The notes below the pieces were generated by a model. The model worked only from the letters and a program-made list of their open reading frames with translations, did not search any database and had not been told where the DNA came from. A stretch of DNA of 64,000 nt. It comes from Actinomyces sp. oral taxon 171 str. F0337. Its GTDB lineage: Bacteria; Actinomycetota; Actinomycetes; Actinomycetales; Actinomycetaceae. A program made the position numbers and the translations under genes. Where the stretch lies: positions 310,001-374,000 of the forward strand of contig NZ_CP040005.1 of the NCBI RefSeq assembly GCF_005696555.1. The letters run 5' to 3'. Shown here one piece after another: positions 1 through 8,365 of the stretch; position 1 is the first letter of the stretch, and every line of letters begins with the position of its first letter.

Positions 1-708
1 AGGGCGGAGCTGGTCGCCGCCGGCGTCGACCTCAACGACCCGGGGGAGCGCGCGGTCACCGGAGGCGCCATGGGGCTCCTCGCCGCGATCGCGGGCCTGT
101 GCGTGCCGAACTGGACTCTGCGGCCGCTGCTGACCTGGTGGACCGCGCTCGTCCCGGGCCGCAGCCCCGCCTGGTTCGCCGCCCGCGCCAACGCCCGCCA
201 CCGTGCCTCCCTGTCGATGACGACGATCGTCCCCTTCGCCATCGCCGTGGCCATGACCGGCACCGTGTACGCCGCCGTCGGCGCCGGGCAGGCAACCGGC
301 GCGCAGGGCTCGGTCAACGGGTTCCTCACCGTCGGGGTGCCGATCTTCCTCATCTCCGGCGTCGGCGGTATCGCCAACATCGCCATGGTGGGGCGGGCCC
401 GACGCCAGGAGGGCGCGCTGCTGGGAGTCATCGGGGCGCGGACCGGCACGGTCCTGGCCTCCACAGCGCTGGAGGGCGTCATCTACGCCGTCACCGGCAT
501 CGTCTTCGGGCTGGCGGCCACCGCCTTCAGCGCCATCTACGCCGCGCTCTACTCCGGCGGTGGGATGACGGTCCTGGTCGCCTCGGTCCCGGTGGGGCTG
601 CTGGCCCTCGTCAGCGGGATCTCGCTGGCGCTCGCGGTGGCGACCACCTGGCTGCCCGCCCAGCTCGACCGACGCTCCCTCATGGACAACCTGCGCCAGC
701 CGGTGTGA
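1..708 (+). CDS. ABC transporter permease, FtsX-like (C-terminal part)
   Basis: The reading frame is open from base 1, so the gene begins upstream of the window and only its last 235 residues are here. They contain about four hydrophobic segments, a short arginine-rich stretch after the second one with the sequence GRARRQEGALL, and a C-terminal pair of helices. This layout is typical of the last FtsX/MacB domain of ABC permeases, in which a cytoplasmic R-x-x-E-x-x-x-L patch couples to the ATPase. The substrate cannot be read from the sequence; partner ATPase genes would lie upstream. Assignment to the FtsX-like group is inference from topology and the arginine patch. Confidence 0.7.
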   Translation, partial: RAELVAAGVDLNDPGERAVTGGAMGLLAAIAGLCVPNWTLRPLLTWWTALVPGRSPAWFAARANARHRASLSMTTIVPFAIAVAMTGTVYAAVGAGQATGAQGSVNGFLTVGVPIFLISGVGGIANIAMVGRARRQEGALLGVIGARTGTVLASTALEGVIYAVTGIVFGLAATAFSAIYAALYSGGGMTVLVASVPVGLLALVSGISLALAVATTWLPAQLDRRSLMDNLRQPV

Positions 709-774
709 ACCGGGGTGAGGCGGCGCCGTAACGCACCTGCCGAGCCGTACTTCACCTGCTGACCCGGGCATCTC

Positions 775-810
775 TCGCGTAGCCCTGCAGAAGACCGTAG
801 GGCTACGCGA
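775..810. terminator. Perfect 12-bp inverted repeat between convergent genes
   Basis: TCGCGTAGCCCT at 775-786 is matched exactly by its reverse complement at 799-810, with a 12-nt loop. It lies between the ends of the permease (708) and the hydrolase (831), so a bidirectional terminator is the simplest reading. Neither side has a T-run, so a protein-binding site remains possible. Confidence 0.5.
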
Positions 811-830
811 AATCCGCCCGGCTCGCGGTA

Positions 831-1739
831 TCAGGCTGAGGCGGGTGGAGCGACGTCGGCCAGGAAGGGCAGCAGGGCCCGGACGAACCCGGCCGGGGTC
901 TCCTCCTGGGGGAAGTGGCCGGAGCGGCGGATCGTCGCCTGCCGCAGGTCGCCGGTCACGTGATGGGTGTCGCGCGCATAGGCCTGGGCGGGCTGGACCG
1001 GGTCGAGCTCGCCCTGCACCGACAGGACGGGCACCGTCGCCGGCTTGTCCAGGGCCGCCGTCTCCGCCCGAGACAGCACGAGGTTGCGCAGCGGCTCCAG
1101 GGCGCTGTGGGCGGCGCCGGGCCGGGACAGGAGTGCGGCGTAGTAGGGGGCCTCCTCGGCCACTGCCTCGCGCGTGTGCGGACCGGCCCAGGAGCGCAGC
1201 AGGCCCTCCAGGGCGCTGCGGCTGCGCAGGCGGCGTTCGGCCAGGCCCGGGATCCGCAGACTCACGTACTGCAGCGCCGGTCCCGACAGTGCCCGGGCCC
1301 GCAGTGAGCGCAGCGCGAGCGGGTGGGGCGCGCCGACTGGGATGATCGCCGTCGTCAGGTCCGGGGCCACGTGCGGCAGCGCCCAGGCGACCTGGCCACC
1401 GAGCCCCGCGCCGACGACCACGGCCCGCTCGTGCCCCAGGGATCGGACCACGGCGGCCAGGTCCTGGGCGAGTGCCAGCAGGTCATAGCCCGACGGCGGC
1501 CGGTCCGAGCCGCCGAAGCCGCGCAGATCGAGGGCGCCCACGCGGTGCCCGGCCTGCGCCAGGGCGGGGATGACATGGCGCCAGGTCCACCAGCACTCGG
1601 GGAAGCCGTGCACCAGGAGGATGAGGGGCCCGGTGCCGGCCGGGGCCTCGGGACCCGCGAGCGCAACATGGAAACGGGTACCGCGGGCGGTGAGGTTGCG
1701 GTGGGTCCAGGGGCCGGGGCGATTGACGTCAACAGGCAC
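831..1739 (-). CDS. Alpha/beta-hydrolase fold protein, epoxide-hydrolase-like, nucleophile missing
   Basis: A 302-residue protein with the epoxide hydrolase/haloalkane dehalogenase layout. HGFP at residues 44-47 supplies the oxyanion region, an acid lies in GELDPVQP (Asp246), and the histidine lies in SGHFPQEE (His275). At the nucleophile elbow the sequence is VVGAGLGGQ, so Gly112 occupies the place of the catalytic Asp or Ser. The fold is clear but the usual covalent mechanism is not possible; it may be a non-catalytic or mechanistically different member. The start is GTG, with a TAGGCT box 6 nt upstream suggesting a leaderless mRNA. It lies 426 bp downstream of azlD and is probably transcribed separately. 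Confidence 0.8.
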   Translation of the reverse strand: MPVDVNRPGPWTHRNLTARGTRFHVALAGPEAPAGTGPLILLVHGFPECWWTWRHVIPALAQAGHRVGALDLRGFGGSDRPPSGYDLLALAQDLAAVVRSLGHERAVVVGAGLGGQVAWALPHVAPDLTTAIIPVGAPHPLALRSLRARALSGPALQYVSLRIPGLAERRLRSRSALEGLLRSWAGPHTREAVAEEAPYYAALLSRPGAAHSALEPLRNLVLSRAETAALDKPATVPVLSVQGELDPVQPAQAYARDTHHVTGDLRQATIRRSGHFPQEETPAGFVRALLPFLADVAPPASA

Positions 1740-1745
1740 GTCTGC

Positions 1746-1751
1746 AGCCTA
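1746..1751 (-). promoter_or_regulatory. -10 box of a leaderless transcript (alpha/beta-hydrolase gene)
   Basis: TAGGCT on the minus strand ends 6 nt before the GTG at 1739. TANNNT at 6-7 nt from the start codon is the usual arrangement for leaderless actinobacterial genes. No convincing -35 was seen. Confidence 0.5.
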
Positions 1752-1896
1752 CTGGTCGGCGCCCGGCACCGCCCACGGGGCACCTGGCGGGGCGTCCGTC
1801 CGCGGGGAAATGCCTGCGTCGGTGCGCCTCGTCCCCGACTGCGCGCCTTCGGCGCCCCGTCTCCCGTTGCGTCCACGACGCCGCCGGAAGCGGGGA

Positions 1897-2018
1897 ATGT
1901 CCAAAACGGTGACAAAGGCTGCGATGAGGCGGAGACCGAGGAAAGGAAACCGCATGATTCCGCGGTTCAGGTCATGGTGCGAGCGCCTGGATGTCCTCTT
2001 TGTCACCGAAATGGACAT
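1897..2018. repeat. 122-bp element bounded by 21-bp imperfect inverted repeats
   Basis: The arms at 1897-1917 and 1998-2018 match at 18 of 21 positions, including an exact CGGTGACAAAG / CTTTGTCACCG block. Both contain TGTCCA-N6-TGACA. A smaller inverted repeat, AACCGC/GCGGTT, lies in the middle near 1948-1967. No protein is encoded. The 426-bp gap from 1740 to 2165 otherwise holds only a promoter box and nothing recognisable. The size and arms recall a MITE or a small mobile hairpin element. Confidence 0.5.
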
Positions 2019-2165
2019 GCAGCGGGGCGAACCGGCTCCTGGAGCCATGCCGAGAGGACGGTCGGGCTCGATGTCGCCACCGGTTGCGGATGGAAGGGGG
2101 CAGGGATGGGCAGGTCCCGGCCCCAAGGGCCTTCTGGCGTTGACCGCGGATAGAAGGAGGGCGGG

Positions 2166-2489
2166 TCAGCCCAGCAGGAGGCTGAGGGTGACGTACACGC
2201 CGGTGCCGCCGATGAGTGACAGCCCGATGGCGCGCCGCCACAGGTGCAGGCCCGCCGTCGCCCCGATTCCGCCCACGGCCGGCAGCCAGCTCGACGGCGA
2301 CAGGCTCACCCCGCCCAGCGTGTAGGCCACCAGGACGATCATGACCCCCAGCGGCATCGCCCGGGACAGGAAGGCCAGTAGCGCGCTGTCCTGACGCCCG
2401 CGCAGCAGTACGAAGGGCACGATCCGGCACACGAAGGTGATGACGGCGACGACCACGACGGCGACCGTGATCTGCGGGTTGGTGAGCAT
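2166..2489 (-). CDS. azlD: Branched-chain amino acid exporter small subunit, AzlD family
   Basis: A 107-residue membrane protein with about four hydrophobic segments. Family marks are an early T-F-x-x-R-x-x-P-F (TFVCRIVPF) and a central MPLGVM motif. AzlD partners AzlC in two-component exporters of branched-chain amino acids and related compounds. The ATG at 2489 overlaps the azlC stop codon in an ATGA arrangement, so translation is coupled. This choice rejects a longer N-terminal extension lying inside azlC. Substrate is inferred from the family only. Confidence 0.85.
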   Translation of the reverse strand: MLTNPQITVAVVVVAVITFVCRIVPFVLLRGRQDSALLAFLSRAMPLGVMIVLVAYTLGGVSLSPSSWLPAVGGIGATAGLHLWRRAIGLSLIGGTGVYVTLSLLLG

Positions 2490-3271
2490 CAACCGGCCCT
2501 CCGCCGCGGCTGCGGTCCGGCCGCCCCAGGACGGCGGGTGCGCCAGGCGAACAACCCCACGAGGCCGGCTGCAAGGGTCACCAGCGCGGTCAGCAGCGCC
2601 GCCGAACCACCCATGGCCAGGCCGATACCGCCGGCCACCAGCCCCAGGCACAGCACCCCGATATCGGGGTGGTTGCGCCAGTTCTCAATGGCCAGGACCA
2701 CGAACAGGGCCGTGAGCACGAAGCCGAGCAGCTCGATGCGCTCACCCACCACGGAGGCCAGCGCCGTTCCGGCCAGCGCACCGACGGTCGTGCCCGCCAC
2801 CCAGGAGGCGTGGCTGATCGCCTCCACACCCACCAGGTAGCGCCCGCTCATGGCCTGCCGGTCGCGCGCCGCCAGCAGCGCATAGACCTCATCGGTGATC
2901 GCGTGGACGGCGTAGAGGCGGGTGAGCGCCCCGCCCCGCACCCGCTCCAGGGGGAATCCCAGGCCGTAGAAGACGTGCCGGCCCGAGACGAAGCCGGCGG
3001 ACAGGGCGATGGTCGCCAACGGCTCGCCTCCACCGGCCAGCGGCACCAGCAGCATCTGCATGGTCCCGGAGTAGATGACCAGGCTCCACACCGGCGCCCA
3101 CCACCAGGCCAGGCCCTCGGCGACCAGCAGCATCCCGGCCGCCAGCCCCAGCGTCACGTATCCGACGATGATCGGCACCACGTCACGGGCCGCATCGGCG
3201 AGAGTCTGCATCCGCCGAACCGACAGCGCACCCGTCCCGGCAGGAGGCGGGACGGCGTCGGGCTCAGTCAC
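2489..3271 (-). CDS. azlC: Branched-chain amino acid exporter large subunit, AzlC family
   Basis: A 260-residue polytopic membrane protein. The family signature is present: an N-terminal D-x-x-P-x-x-x-G-Y (DVVPIIVGY) followed by a glycine-rich helix, and the conserved SGRHVFYGL motif near residue 100. It forms an efflux unit with AzlD encoded immediately downstream. The start is the GTG at 3271, which lies inside the last codons of the upstream 956-residue gene (8-nt overlap), so the three genes are probably translated from one mRNA. The C-terminus ends in a basic, proline-rich cytoplasmic tail. Confidence 0.88.
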   Translation of the reverse strand: MTEPDAVPPPAGTGALSVRRMQTLADAARDVVPIIVGYVTLGLAAGMLLVAEGLAWWWAPVWSLVIYSGTMQMLLVPLAGGGEPLATIALSAGFVSGRHVFYGLGFPLERVRGGALTRLYAVHAITDEVYALLAARDRQAMSGRYLVGVEAISHASWVAGTTVGALAGTALASVVGERIELLGFVLTALFVVLAIENWRNHPDIGVLCLGLVAGGIGLAMGGSAALLTALVTLAAGLVGLFAWRTRRPGAAGPQPRRRAG

Positions 3272-6134
3272 GCAGACCGTGGTCGTCGTCCCGGTTGCGC
3301 TGCCCGGCCTGGCGCGCCAGGTGGGCGACGACGGCGACCATGATCGTCAGCACACCCATGAGGATGAAGCGGCCCGAGAGGCCGTCGTCCATGACATATG
3401 TGGACAGGGCCCTCCCCAGGTCGGAGTGGGCCTGGAGCCGTTCGACCGTGGACCCGAGGATCGACTTGGTGACCCCCGGCATGAGGACGAAGGGCAGGCC
3501 GACGACCACGCTGATGGCGCCGACGACGAAGGCCCCCAGGGATGATCGCGAGATCATGAACAGGGCGGCGGCGCAGGCCGCGGTCCCGCCCAGGATCTCC
3601 AGCGCCCCCATCGGGGAGGCGGCCGACGGCCAGGCCGAGGGGTTGCCGCCGGTCAGGGTGGCGGCGCCGTCGTGCACGAGGAACCAGGCCAGGGGGAACA
3701 GGACGACGGCGACGAGCACCCCGGCCCAGTGGGTCTCGACGCGCGAGCCCGGGGCGCTCAGCACGCTGGCGCCCTTGAGGAGGATGGAGTCGTCGTCCTC
3801 ACTGGCGCCGGTCATGGCCATGGCGGCCTGTCGGGCCCGCCAACGGCCGCGCTCCTCCGGGTCGTCACTCTCCCCGGCGTCGGCGCTCGCGGACAGGCCC
3901 CGGGCGGTGGGAGCCGCTGAGGCCCAGGCGGGTGTCTGCTGCGGGGAGGGGGCCGACGGTGAGGCCGTCGGCGTCGGGCGATAGTCACGGGTGCTCGTGG
4001 CGGCGGGGGCTGACCGGGCTGACGGGGCCGACGGCGCCCGCTCGGGCTGCGGTGCCGTCTCCGCCGGGGCGGTGGGCTGCGTGCGGGTGGGTGTCTCGGG
4101 GCGGTAGCCGGAGAGCCCGGTGTGCGGGGTCGAGGCGGCTCGGGACGCTCCTCCCATACCCTCCCGTGATGGGGCGGAGGTCGAGGCGCCGGCGGAGAAG
4201 GCTGGGCGGACGGAGGTTGTCGACTCAGCTGAACGTGCCGTGGAGGCGCTTGCGGCAGAGCCCGTCCGGGCCAGCTGAGCCGCAGGGGTCGCCGGCCAGG
4301 ACGGGGCCGAGGGGCGGTTGTCGACCGCAGCGTTCGCCGACGTGGTCGCCTCCGGCTCGGTCGGTGACGTCGCTGAGCTCACCGCTGGTGCCGAGGCCGC
4401 TGACACCGGTGCCACCGGCGCGGCCTCAGGGCGGATCGACGAGGCGGGCCCCGGTGAGCCCGCTGACGGGGCCGGTGTCGTTGTGTCCGCTGACGGTGCT
4501 GAGGGCGTTGAGGGCGTTGAGGGCCTTGAGGGCGCAGCGAAGGCCGCCGAGGCGGTGGGGGCCTCAACGAGCGCGAAGCCGTCATCACTGTCATCAGCGT
4601 CATCAACGTCGGCTGCGCCGGCCGGCATCTGAGAGCCGGAGGCCTGCGTAACAGGTGTCCAGGACTGCGAGGCCTGGGCCGTGGAGACAGACATCGAGAC
4701 GGCTGCCGGCTGTGCAGCATCCTCGATATCGTCCTCGGGCTCCTGGTCTGCCTCGTCAACCTCAGCGAGCTCGCTGACCTTGCTGACCTTGCTGACCTCG
4801 TCGACGTCAACGGCTTCCTCATCGAGCTCGTCGTCGATGTTGTTGATGTCGTTGATGTCGTTGTCGGAGTCGTCCACGCCCACTGCGGCATCCGATGCGG
4901 TGGAGGAGGCCTGAGGGGCAGTGCCCGTGACCGGGTCCGAGACCCGGGCGGCACCGGTGGACACGGAGACGGGCATGGCCCTCGCAGCAGGGGAACCGAC
5001 CTCGGGGGCGGGAATCGCCGGGGTGGTGGGAGCGCGGTCGTCGTCCGCCTCCTGGCCGTCGAGGTCATCGGCCTCGGCCGAGTCGTCAAAGTCCTCGAAG
5101 TCCTCGACCGCGATGAGGTCCTCCGGCTCCACGGGGTCCTCGGCAGTGTCGGCCACGGGGGCGCGCCCCTGTGCCCCCGCCGCCGCTGCCGGCACCGAGG
5201 CGGGGGCTGCGGTCGGCCGGCTGACCGGCTCGCCGACCGGCCGGCTGCTGAGCCCGGTGCCGACTGCTGCGGCCGGCGTCTCGTCCTCGTCGTCCACCGG
5301 GGCGGGTGATGACGCCTCCGGGGTGGGGACGGTGGAGGCACCGAGGGCCGCGGCGGCCGTTGTGGCTGTGGCGGCAAAGTCCTGAGGCTCCTCGGACCGG
5401 GTGGGCGAGGGACCCGCGGGCGTCGTGGTCTTCGCGGCGGGCTGTGCCGGCTCGTCCTCCATCTCGCCGGGCTCCGACGACGGCGGAATCGACGGCGGCA
5501 TGCCATCGGCTGCAGCGGCCCCGACGGCCGTCTCCGCGACGGCGTCGTCGGCAGGGGGCTCGGCCGGGGTCAAGGTCTCAGACGGTGTCGGTATCGCCTG
5601 ACTGACCACCGGGCGGGGCGAGGAGGCGACGGGGCGCGAGGGGGCCCGGGCCGGACGGTCAGCCGGCAGGGCGCCGCCATGAACCTCCTGGTGCGCCGAG
5701 GGGGTCGGCTCCTCGGAGAGACCGCCGATCTCCTCAGCCGCGTCATCGGCTGCGTCGTCAGCCGTGTCGGCGACCGCCCGGGCGGTGCTCGCGGCAGCAT
5801 TCGTGGTGGCACCCGTGACGGCGCTGGCGGCTCTCACGGCAGTGCTCCTGATGGCCTCGGCGGCCTGGCTCCCGGCAGCCCTGGGGAAGGACGCCTGCTC
5901 GCGGAGGTTCAAGGTGTCGGCCTTGTCGTCCGCTGTCGCCGTCTCCTCCTCGTCAGCTCCGTTCATGGCCGCATCATCGGCCGGATCGGCCAGGCTGACC
6001 GCCACCTCTCCCGGATGGGGGGCCGTGTCCGGTGTCCGTACGGCGGGTGTCGACGCCGTCGGGGAGGACGGGGCGACGTCGTCGGGGGTGACGGGTGCCT
6101 GCGGTGCGGTGCGGTCTGTGTTGTCGGTGCTCAC
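3264..6134 (-). CDS. Large disordered protein with C-terminal four-helix membrane domain
   Basis: A 956-residue protein. Roughly residues 1-790 are low-complexity Ala/Pro/Ser/Thr sequence with acidic blocks, including DNDINDINNIDDELDEE and SKVSKVSELAEVDE; these arise from 9-bp DNA micro-repeats near 4500-4540 and 4760-4860. The last 150 or so residues form a membrane domain of four helices, with an ISRSSLGA motif near residue 860 and a terminal HLARQAGQ. The same SRS[S/T]LGA domain occurs twice in the protein encoded just upstream (6228-7166). There is no signal peptide, so the long N-terminal part is probably cytoplasmic. The start is GTG with AAGGAG 6 nt upstream. Function is unknown; the overlap with azlC suggests a shared operon. 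Confidence 0.72.
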   Translation of the reverse strand: MSTDNTDRTAPQAPVTPDDVAPSSPTASTPAVRTPDTAPHPGEVAVSLADPADDAAMNGADEEETATADDKADTLNLREQASFPRAAGSQAAEAIRSTAVRAASAVTGATTNAAASTARAVADTADDAADDAAEEIGGLSEEPTPSAHQEVHGGALPADRPARAPSRPVASSPRPVVSQAIPTPSETLTPAEPPADDAVAETAVGAAAADGMPPSIPPSSEPGEMEDEPAQPAAKTTTPAGPSPTRSEEPQDFAATATTAAAALGASTVPTPEASSPAPVDDEDETPAAAVGTGLSSRPVGEPVSRPTAAPASVPAAAAGAQGRAPVADTAEDPVEPEDLIAVEDFEDFDDSAEADDLDGQEADDDRAPTTPAIPAPEVGSPAARAMPVSVSTGAARVSDPVTGTAPQASSTASDAAVGVDDSDNDINDINNIDDELDEEAVDVDEVSKVSKVSELAEVDEADQEPEDDIEDAAQPAAVSMSVSTAQASQSWTPVTQASGSQMPAGAADVDDADDSDDGFALVEAPTASAAFAAPSRPSTPSTPSAPSADTTTPAPSAGSPGPASSIRPEAAPVAPVSAASAPAVSSATSPTEPEATTSANAAVDNRPSAPSWPATPAAQLARTGSAASASTARSAESTTSVRPAFSAGASTSAPSREGMGGASRAASTPHTGLSGYRPETPTRTQPTAPAETAPQPERAPSAPSARSAPAATSTRDYRPTPTASPSAPSPQQTPAWASAAPTARGLSASADAGESDDPEERGRWRARQAAMAMTGASEDDDSILLKGASVLSAPGSRVETHWAGVLVAVVLFPLAWFLVHDGAATLTGGNPSAWPSAASPMGALEILGGTAACAAALFMISRSSLGAFVVGAISVVVGLPFVLMPGVTKSILGSTVERLQAHSDLGRALSTYVMDDGLSGRFILMGVLTIMVAVVAHLARQAGQRNRDDDHGLRD

Positions 6135-6227
6135 GAGGTCTCCTTACGCATGCACACGGTAGTAGTAGGGATGGGGGTGCCGGAAGGGGCCGGTCATCCC
6201 CAGGACATGGATTCGGGCATGGGACCC

Positions 6228-7166
6228 TCAGACGCCGGAGCGCAGCCTGGCCAGCGCGTTCGCACGACCCTGACGGCGAGCCACATGTGCTCCCCAGCCG
6301 ATCGCCATGAGCTCGATGCCGATGGCGGCGAGCATGACGGCGTCCGGGCCGTACGGCAGGAGCCTGGAGACCAGATGGCTGCCAGGGATCATATCGTGAC
6401 TGAGTGCGGGCACTGCCGCGAGAACGAGAACCGGGCCGGTGAGGCGCGCACCGAGGGTGGAGCGTGACGTCGAGGCGCCGGCCGCGGCCAGGGCCAGGAA
6501 GGAGACGAGGACGGCTCCGAGCAGCAGCGGCCCGGTCTGGACACCGGGGGCGACTGCTCGCAGGTAGGCGCGGGGCAGCAGGAAGGCCGCGAGCGCCAGC
6601 CCGGCGATGACCCAGGGCAGTGACAGGAGGTGGGCGCGCCGGCGTGAGGGCGGCGGCGTCGGGGTGGAGCCCACGGTCCGGTCGGCCTCGGTGAGGCGGA
6701 AGGCGGCGTGCCCCTGGGCCTGGCCGGCGCGGCGGGCCAGTCGCATTCCCCAGGAGCCGCCCAGCCACAGGCCCGCCAGGATGAGCATGAAACCGGTGCC
6801 GACGAGCCGCTGCAGCCAGGGCTCCGTCAAGGAGGCCGCGTGAATGGGGGCCATGAAGACCATCGACTGAGCCGTCAGCGCGGTCAATCCGGTGGCGAGC
6901 GCGCCCAGCGAGGAGCGGCTGGCGAACAGCACGGCGGCGGCCGAGGAGAGCAGCAGGAGGGCACCGAGCAGCAGGCCGGTGCGCAGCATCGAGGCCGGGT
7001 CGGTGGCCAGGCCCAGGAGGGCGGAGGCACCCAGGGCGAAGAGGACTCCGACGACGGCGGTGAGCGCGTAGTCGGGTCGGCGACTGCGCGGCGGCCGACC
7101 CGATGCGCCAGGGGGCGTGGGCGGCGGGCCGGAGCCCGGGGCGTGATGGGAGGGGGAGTCACTCAC
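6228..7166 (-). CDS. Membrane protein with two copies of the SRS[S/T]LGA four-helix module
   Basis: A 312-residue protein with a short Pro/Ser/Gly-rich N-terminus and about eight membrane helices in two similar halves. Half one has SRSSLGA at residues 83-89 and ends with RLARRAGQ; half two has SRSTLGA at 234-240 and ends with HVARRQGR. The internal offset is about 151 residues, so it looks like an intragenic duplication. It shares the module with the neighbouring 956-residue protein. The GTG start at 7166 is chosen because TAGACT lies 7 nt upstream and because longer frames would run into the divergent gene at 7249. I do not recognise a named family. Confidence 0.68.
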   Translation of the reverse strand: MSDSPSHHAPGSGPPPTPPGASGRPPRSRRPDYALTAVVGVLFALGASALLGLATDPASMLRTGLLLGALLLLSSAAAVLFASRSSLGALATGLTALTAQSMVFMAPIHAASLTEPWLQRLVGTGFMLILAGLWLGGSWGMRLARRAGQAQGHAAFRLTEADRTVGSTPTPPPSRRRAHLLSLPWVIAGLALAAFLLPRAYLRAVAPGVQTGPLLLGAVLVSFLALAAAGASTSRSTLGARLTGPVLVLAAVPALSHDMIPGSHLVSRLLPYGPDAVMLAAIGIELMAIGWGAHVARRQGRANALARLRSGV

Positions 7167-7173
7167 CTGATTG

Positions 7174-7179
7174 AGTCTA
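7174..7179 (-). promoter_or_regulatory. -10 box of a leaderless transcript
   Basis: TAGACT on the minus strand, 7 nt before the GTG at 7166. This helps to fix the start of the two-module membrane protein. Confidence 0.5.
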
Positions 7180-7248
7180 GGGGGTGCACCCGCCTCGTGC
7201 GGAGTTCGTCGAGGAGAGGGGCCGTAGGGCGCCTGATGGCGCCTGTGG

Positions 7249-8328
7249 ATGCCGGTGACCCCGATGTGCCACAGTGGGGGCGTGGTGCGAATGTCTGTGG
7301 GGATCGGTCCGTCGGCGGCTGGGGGGCCGAGGACGTCTGCGGCGCGTGGTGCGGTGAGCCGACCCGGCGTGTCGACCGGGAGGTCGAATGCCGGTGGGGC
7401 CGGCGGGCGTGCGTCAGCCGGGGCGTCTCCCGGTGGAGCGCCTCCGCCCGAGGATCCTGCGCTGGAGGCGCTGAGAGCCGTGGCCGCCGATGAGCGGGTG
7501 CGCGCCGCCGAGGCGGCGGTGCGCGAGGCCTGCGCCGAGCTGCGCTGGAACGAGGCCCTGCGGCGTCGGTGGCGTGAGGCCCGCGCGGAGGCCGCGATCC
7601 GGGGCGCCATCGCCTCGGGCGGCGTCGAGGGGGCGGTGGTCTCCGCCGAGGTGCTGCGCGAGCAGGTGGCCGCCGGCTCCCTCACTCAGGCCGCCACCGG
7701 TGACCCGGGCTTGGATGCCGTGGCCGGCCTGTGGCGCGCCGGGACCCGCCTGGTCGGCTGGATGCCCGACCTGGTGGGTCGAGGGCGGCCGGTGGCGCCC
7801 TCGGCGCGCTCGCTGCTGGCGGCGCTGCACCGCGACGTCGTCGGCCCCCTGGCGGCCGGCGGCCGGGTGGGCCTGGGGGAGGTCGGAGTGCCGCGCGCCC
7901 GGCAGGTGCGTGCCCGCGAGGGCGGTCCTGGGGTCGCGCCGCAGGGCGAGGAGCTGGTGGCGAGGCTGGCGGGGCTGGTCGATCTCATCGAGGCGCCGCA
8001 GGCGCCGGCGCTGGTGCGGGCGGCCGTCGTGCACGCCGAGATGCTGGCGGCCCGCCCCTTTACCGCCGGGAACGCCGCGGTGGGGCGCCTGCTCGTGCGT
8101 CACCTCCTGGTGCGTGACGGGCTCGAGCCGACCGGCACGGCCGTCACCGACCTCTACCCCGGGCGGGTGCCGGCGGCCTACGCCGAGGCCGCCGGGGCCT
8201 ACGCCTCGGGCACCATGGACGGGGTCGTGGCCTGGGTGGTGTGGCAGGCCGAGGCGGTGCTCGCGGGGGTCCAGGAGGCTCAGCGCCTGTGCCTGGCGGT
8301 GCAGGCCGGCACCTGGCGGGCCGGGTGA
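7249..8328 (+). CDS. Degenerate Fic-domain-like protein
   Basis: About 359 residues. The N-terminal 70 are Gly/Ala/Pro-rich, then two helical blocks rich in Arg/Ala, then a Fic-like core with AEMLAARPFTAGNAAVGRLL. Compared with the canonical HPFxxGNGRxxR loop, the catalytic His is Arg269, Pro-Phe are kept (270-271), Gly-Asn are kept (274-275) and the next Gly-Arg is displaced. AMPylation by the usual mechanism is therefore unlikely. In actinobacteria a gene of this kind is commonly found beside HAD-IB phosphatase and CpaE/TadA genes, as here. The start is uncertain: ATG at 7249 or 7291, both upstream of the conserved part. Confidence 0.62.
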   Translation: MPVTPMCHSGGVVRMSVGIGPSAAGGPRTSAARGAVSRPGVSTGRSNAGGAGGRASAGASPGGAPPPEDPALEALRAVAADERVRAAEAAVREACAELRWNEALRRRWREARAEAAIRGAIASGGVEGAVVSAEVLREQVAAGSLTQAATGDPGLDAVAGLWRAGTRLVGWMPDLVGRGRPVAPSARSLLAALHRDVVGPLAAGGRVGLGEVGVPRARQVRAREGGPGVAPQGEELVARLAGLVDLIEAPQAPALVRAAVVHAEMLAARPFTAGNAAVGRLLVRHLLVRDGLEPTGTAVTDLYPGRVPAAYAEAAGAYASGTMDGVVAWVVWQAEAVLAGVQEAQRLCLAVQAGTWRAG

Positions 8329-8365
8329 GCCCTGCATGAGTTCAGCGTGAGCCCGGCCGGATGAT

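Noticed and set aside
1749..2126. Minus-strand gene of about 125 codons between azlD and the hydrolase gene
   Set aside because: It covers the inverted-repeat element at 1897-2018 and has no domain or ribosome binding site.
7167..7685. N-terminal extension of the two-module membrane protein into the Fic-like gene region
   Set aside because: The extension is low-complexity Arg/Ala/Ser sequence antisense to the Fic-like gene; a GTG with TAGACT 7 nt upstream at 7166 fits better.
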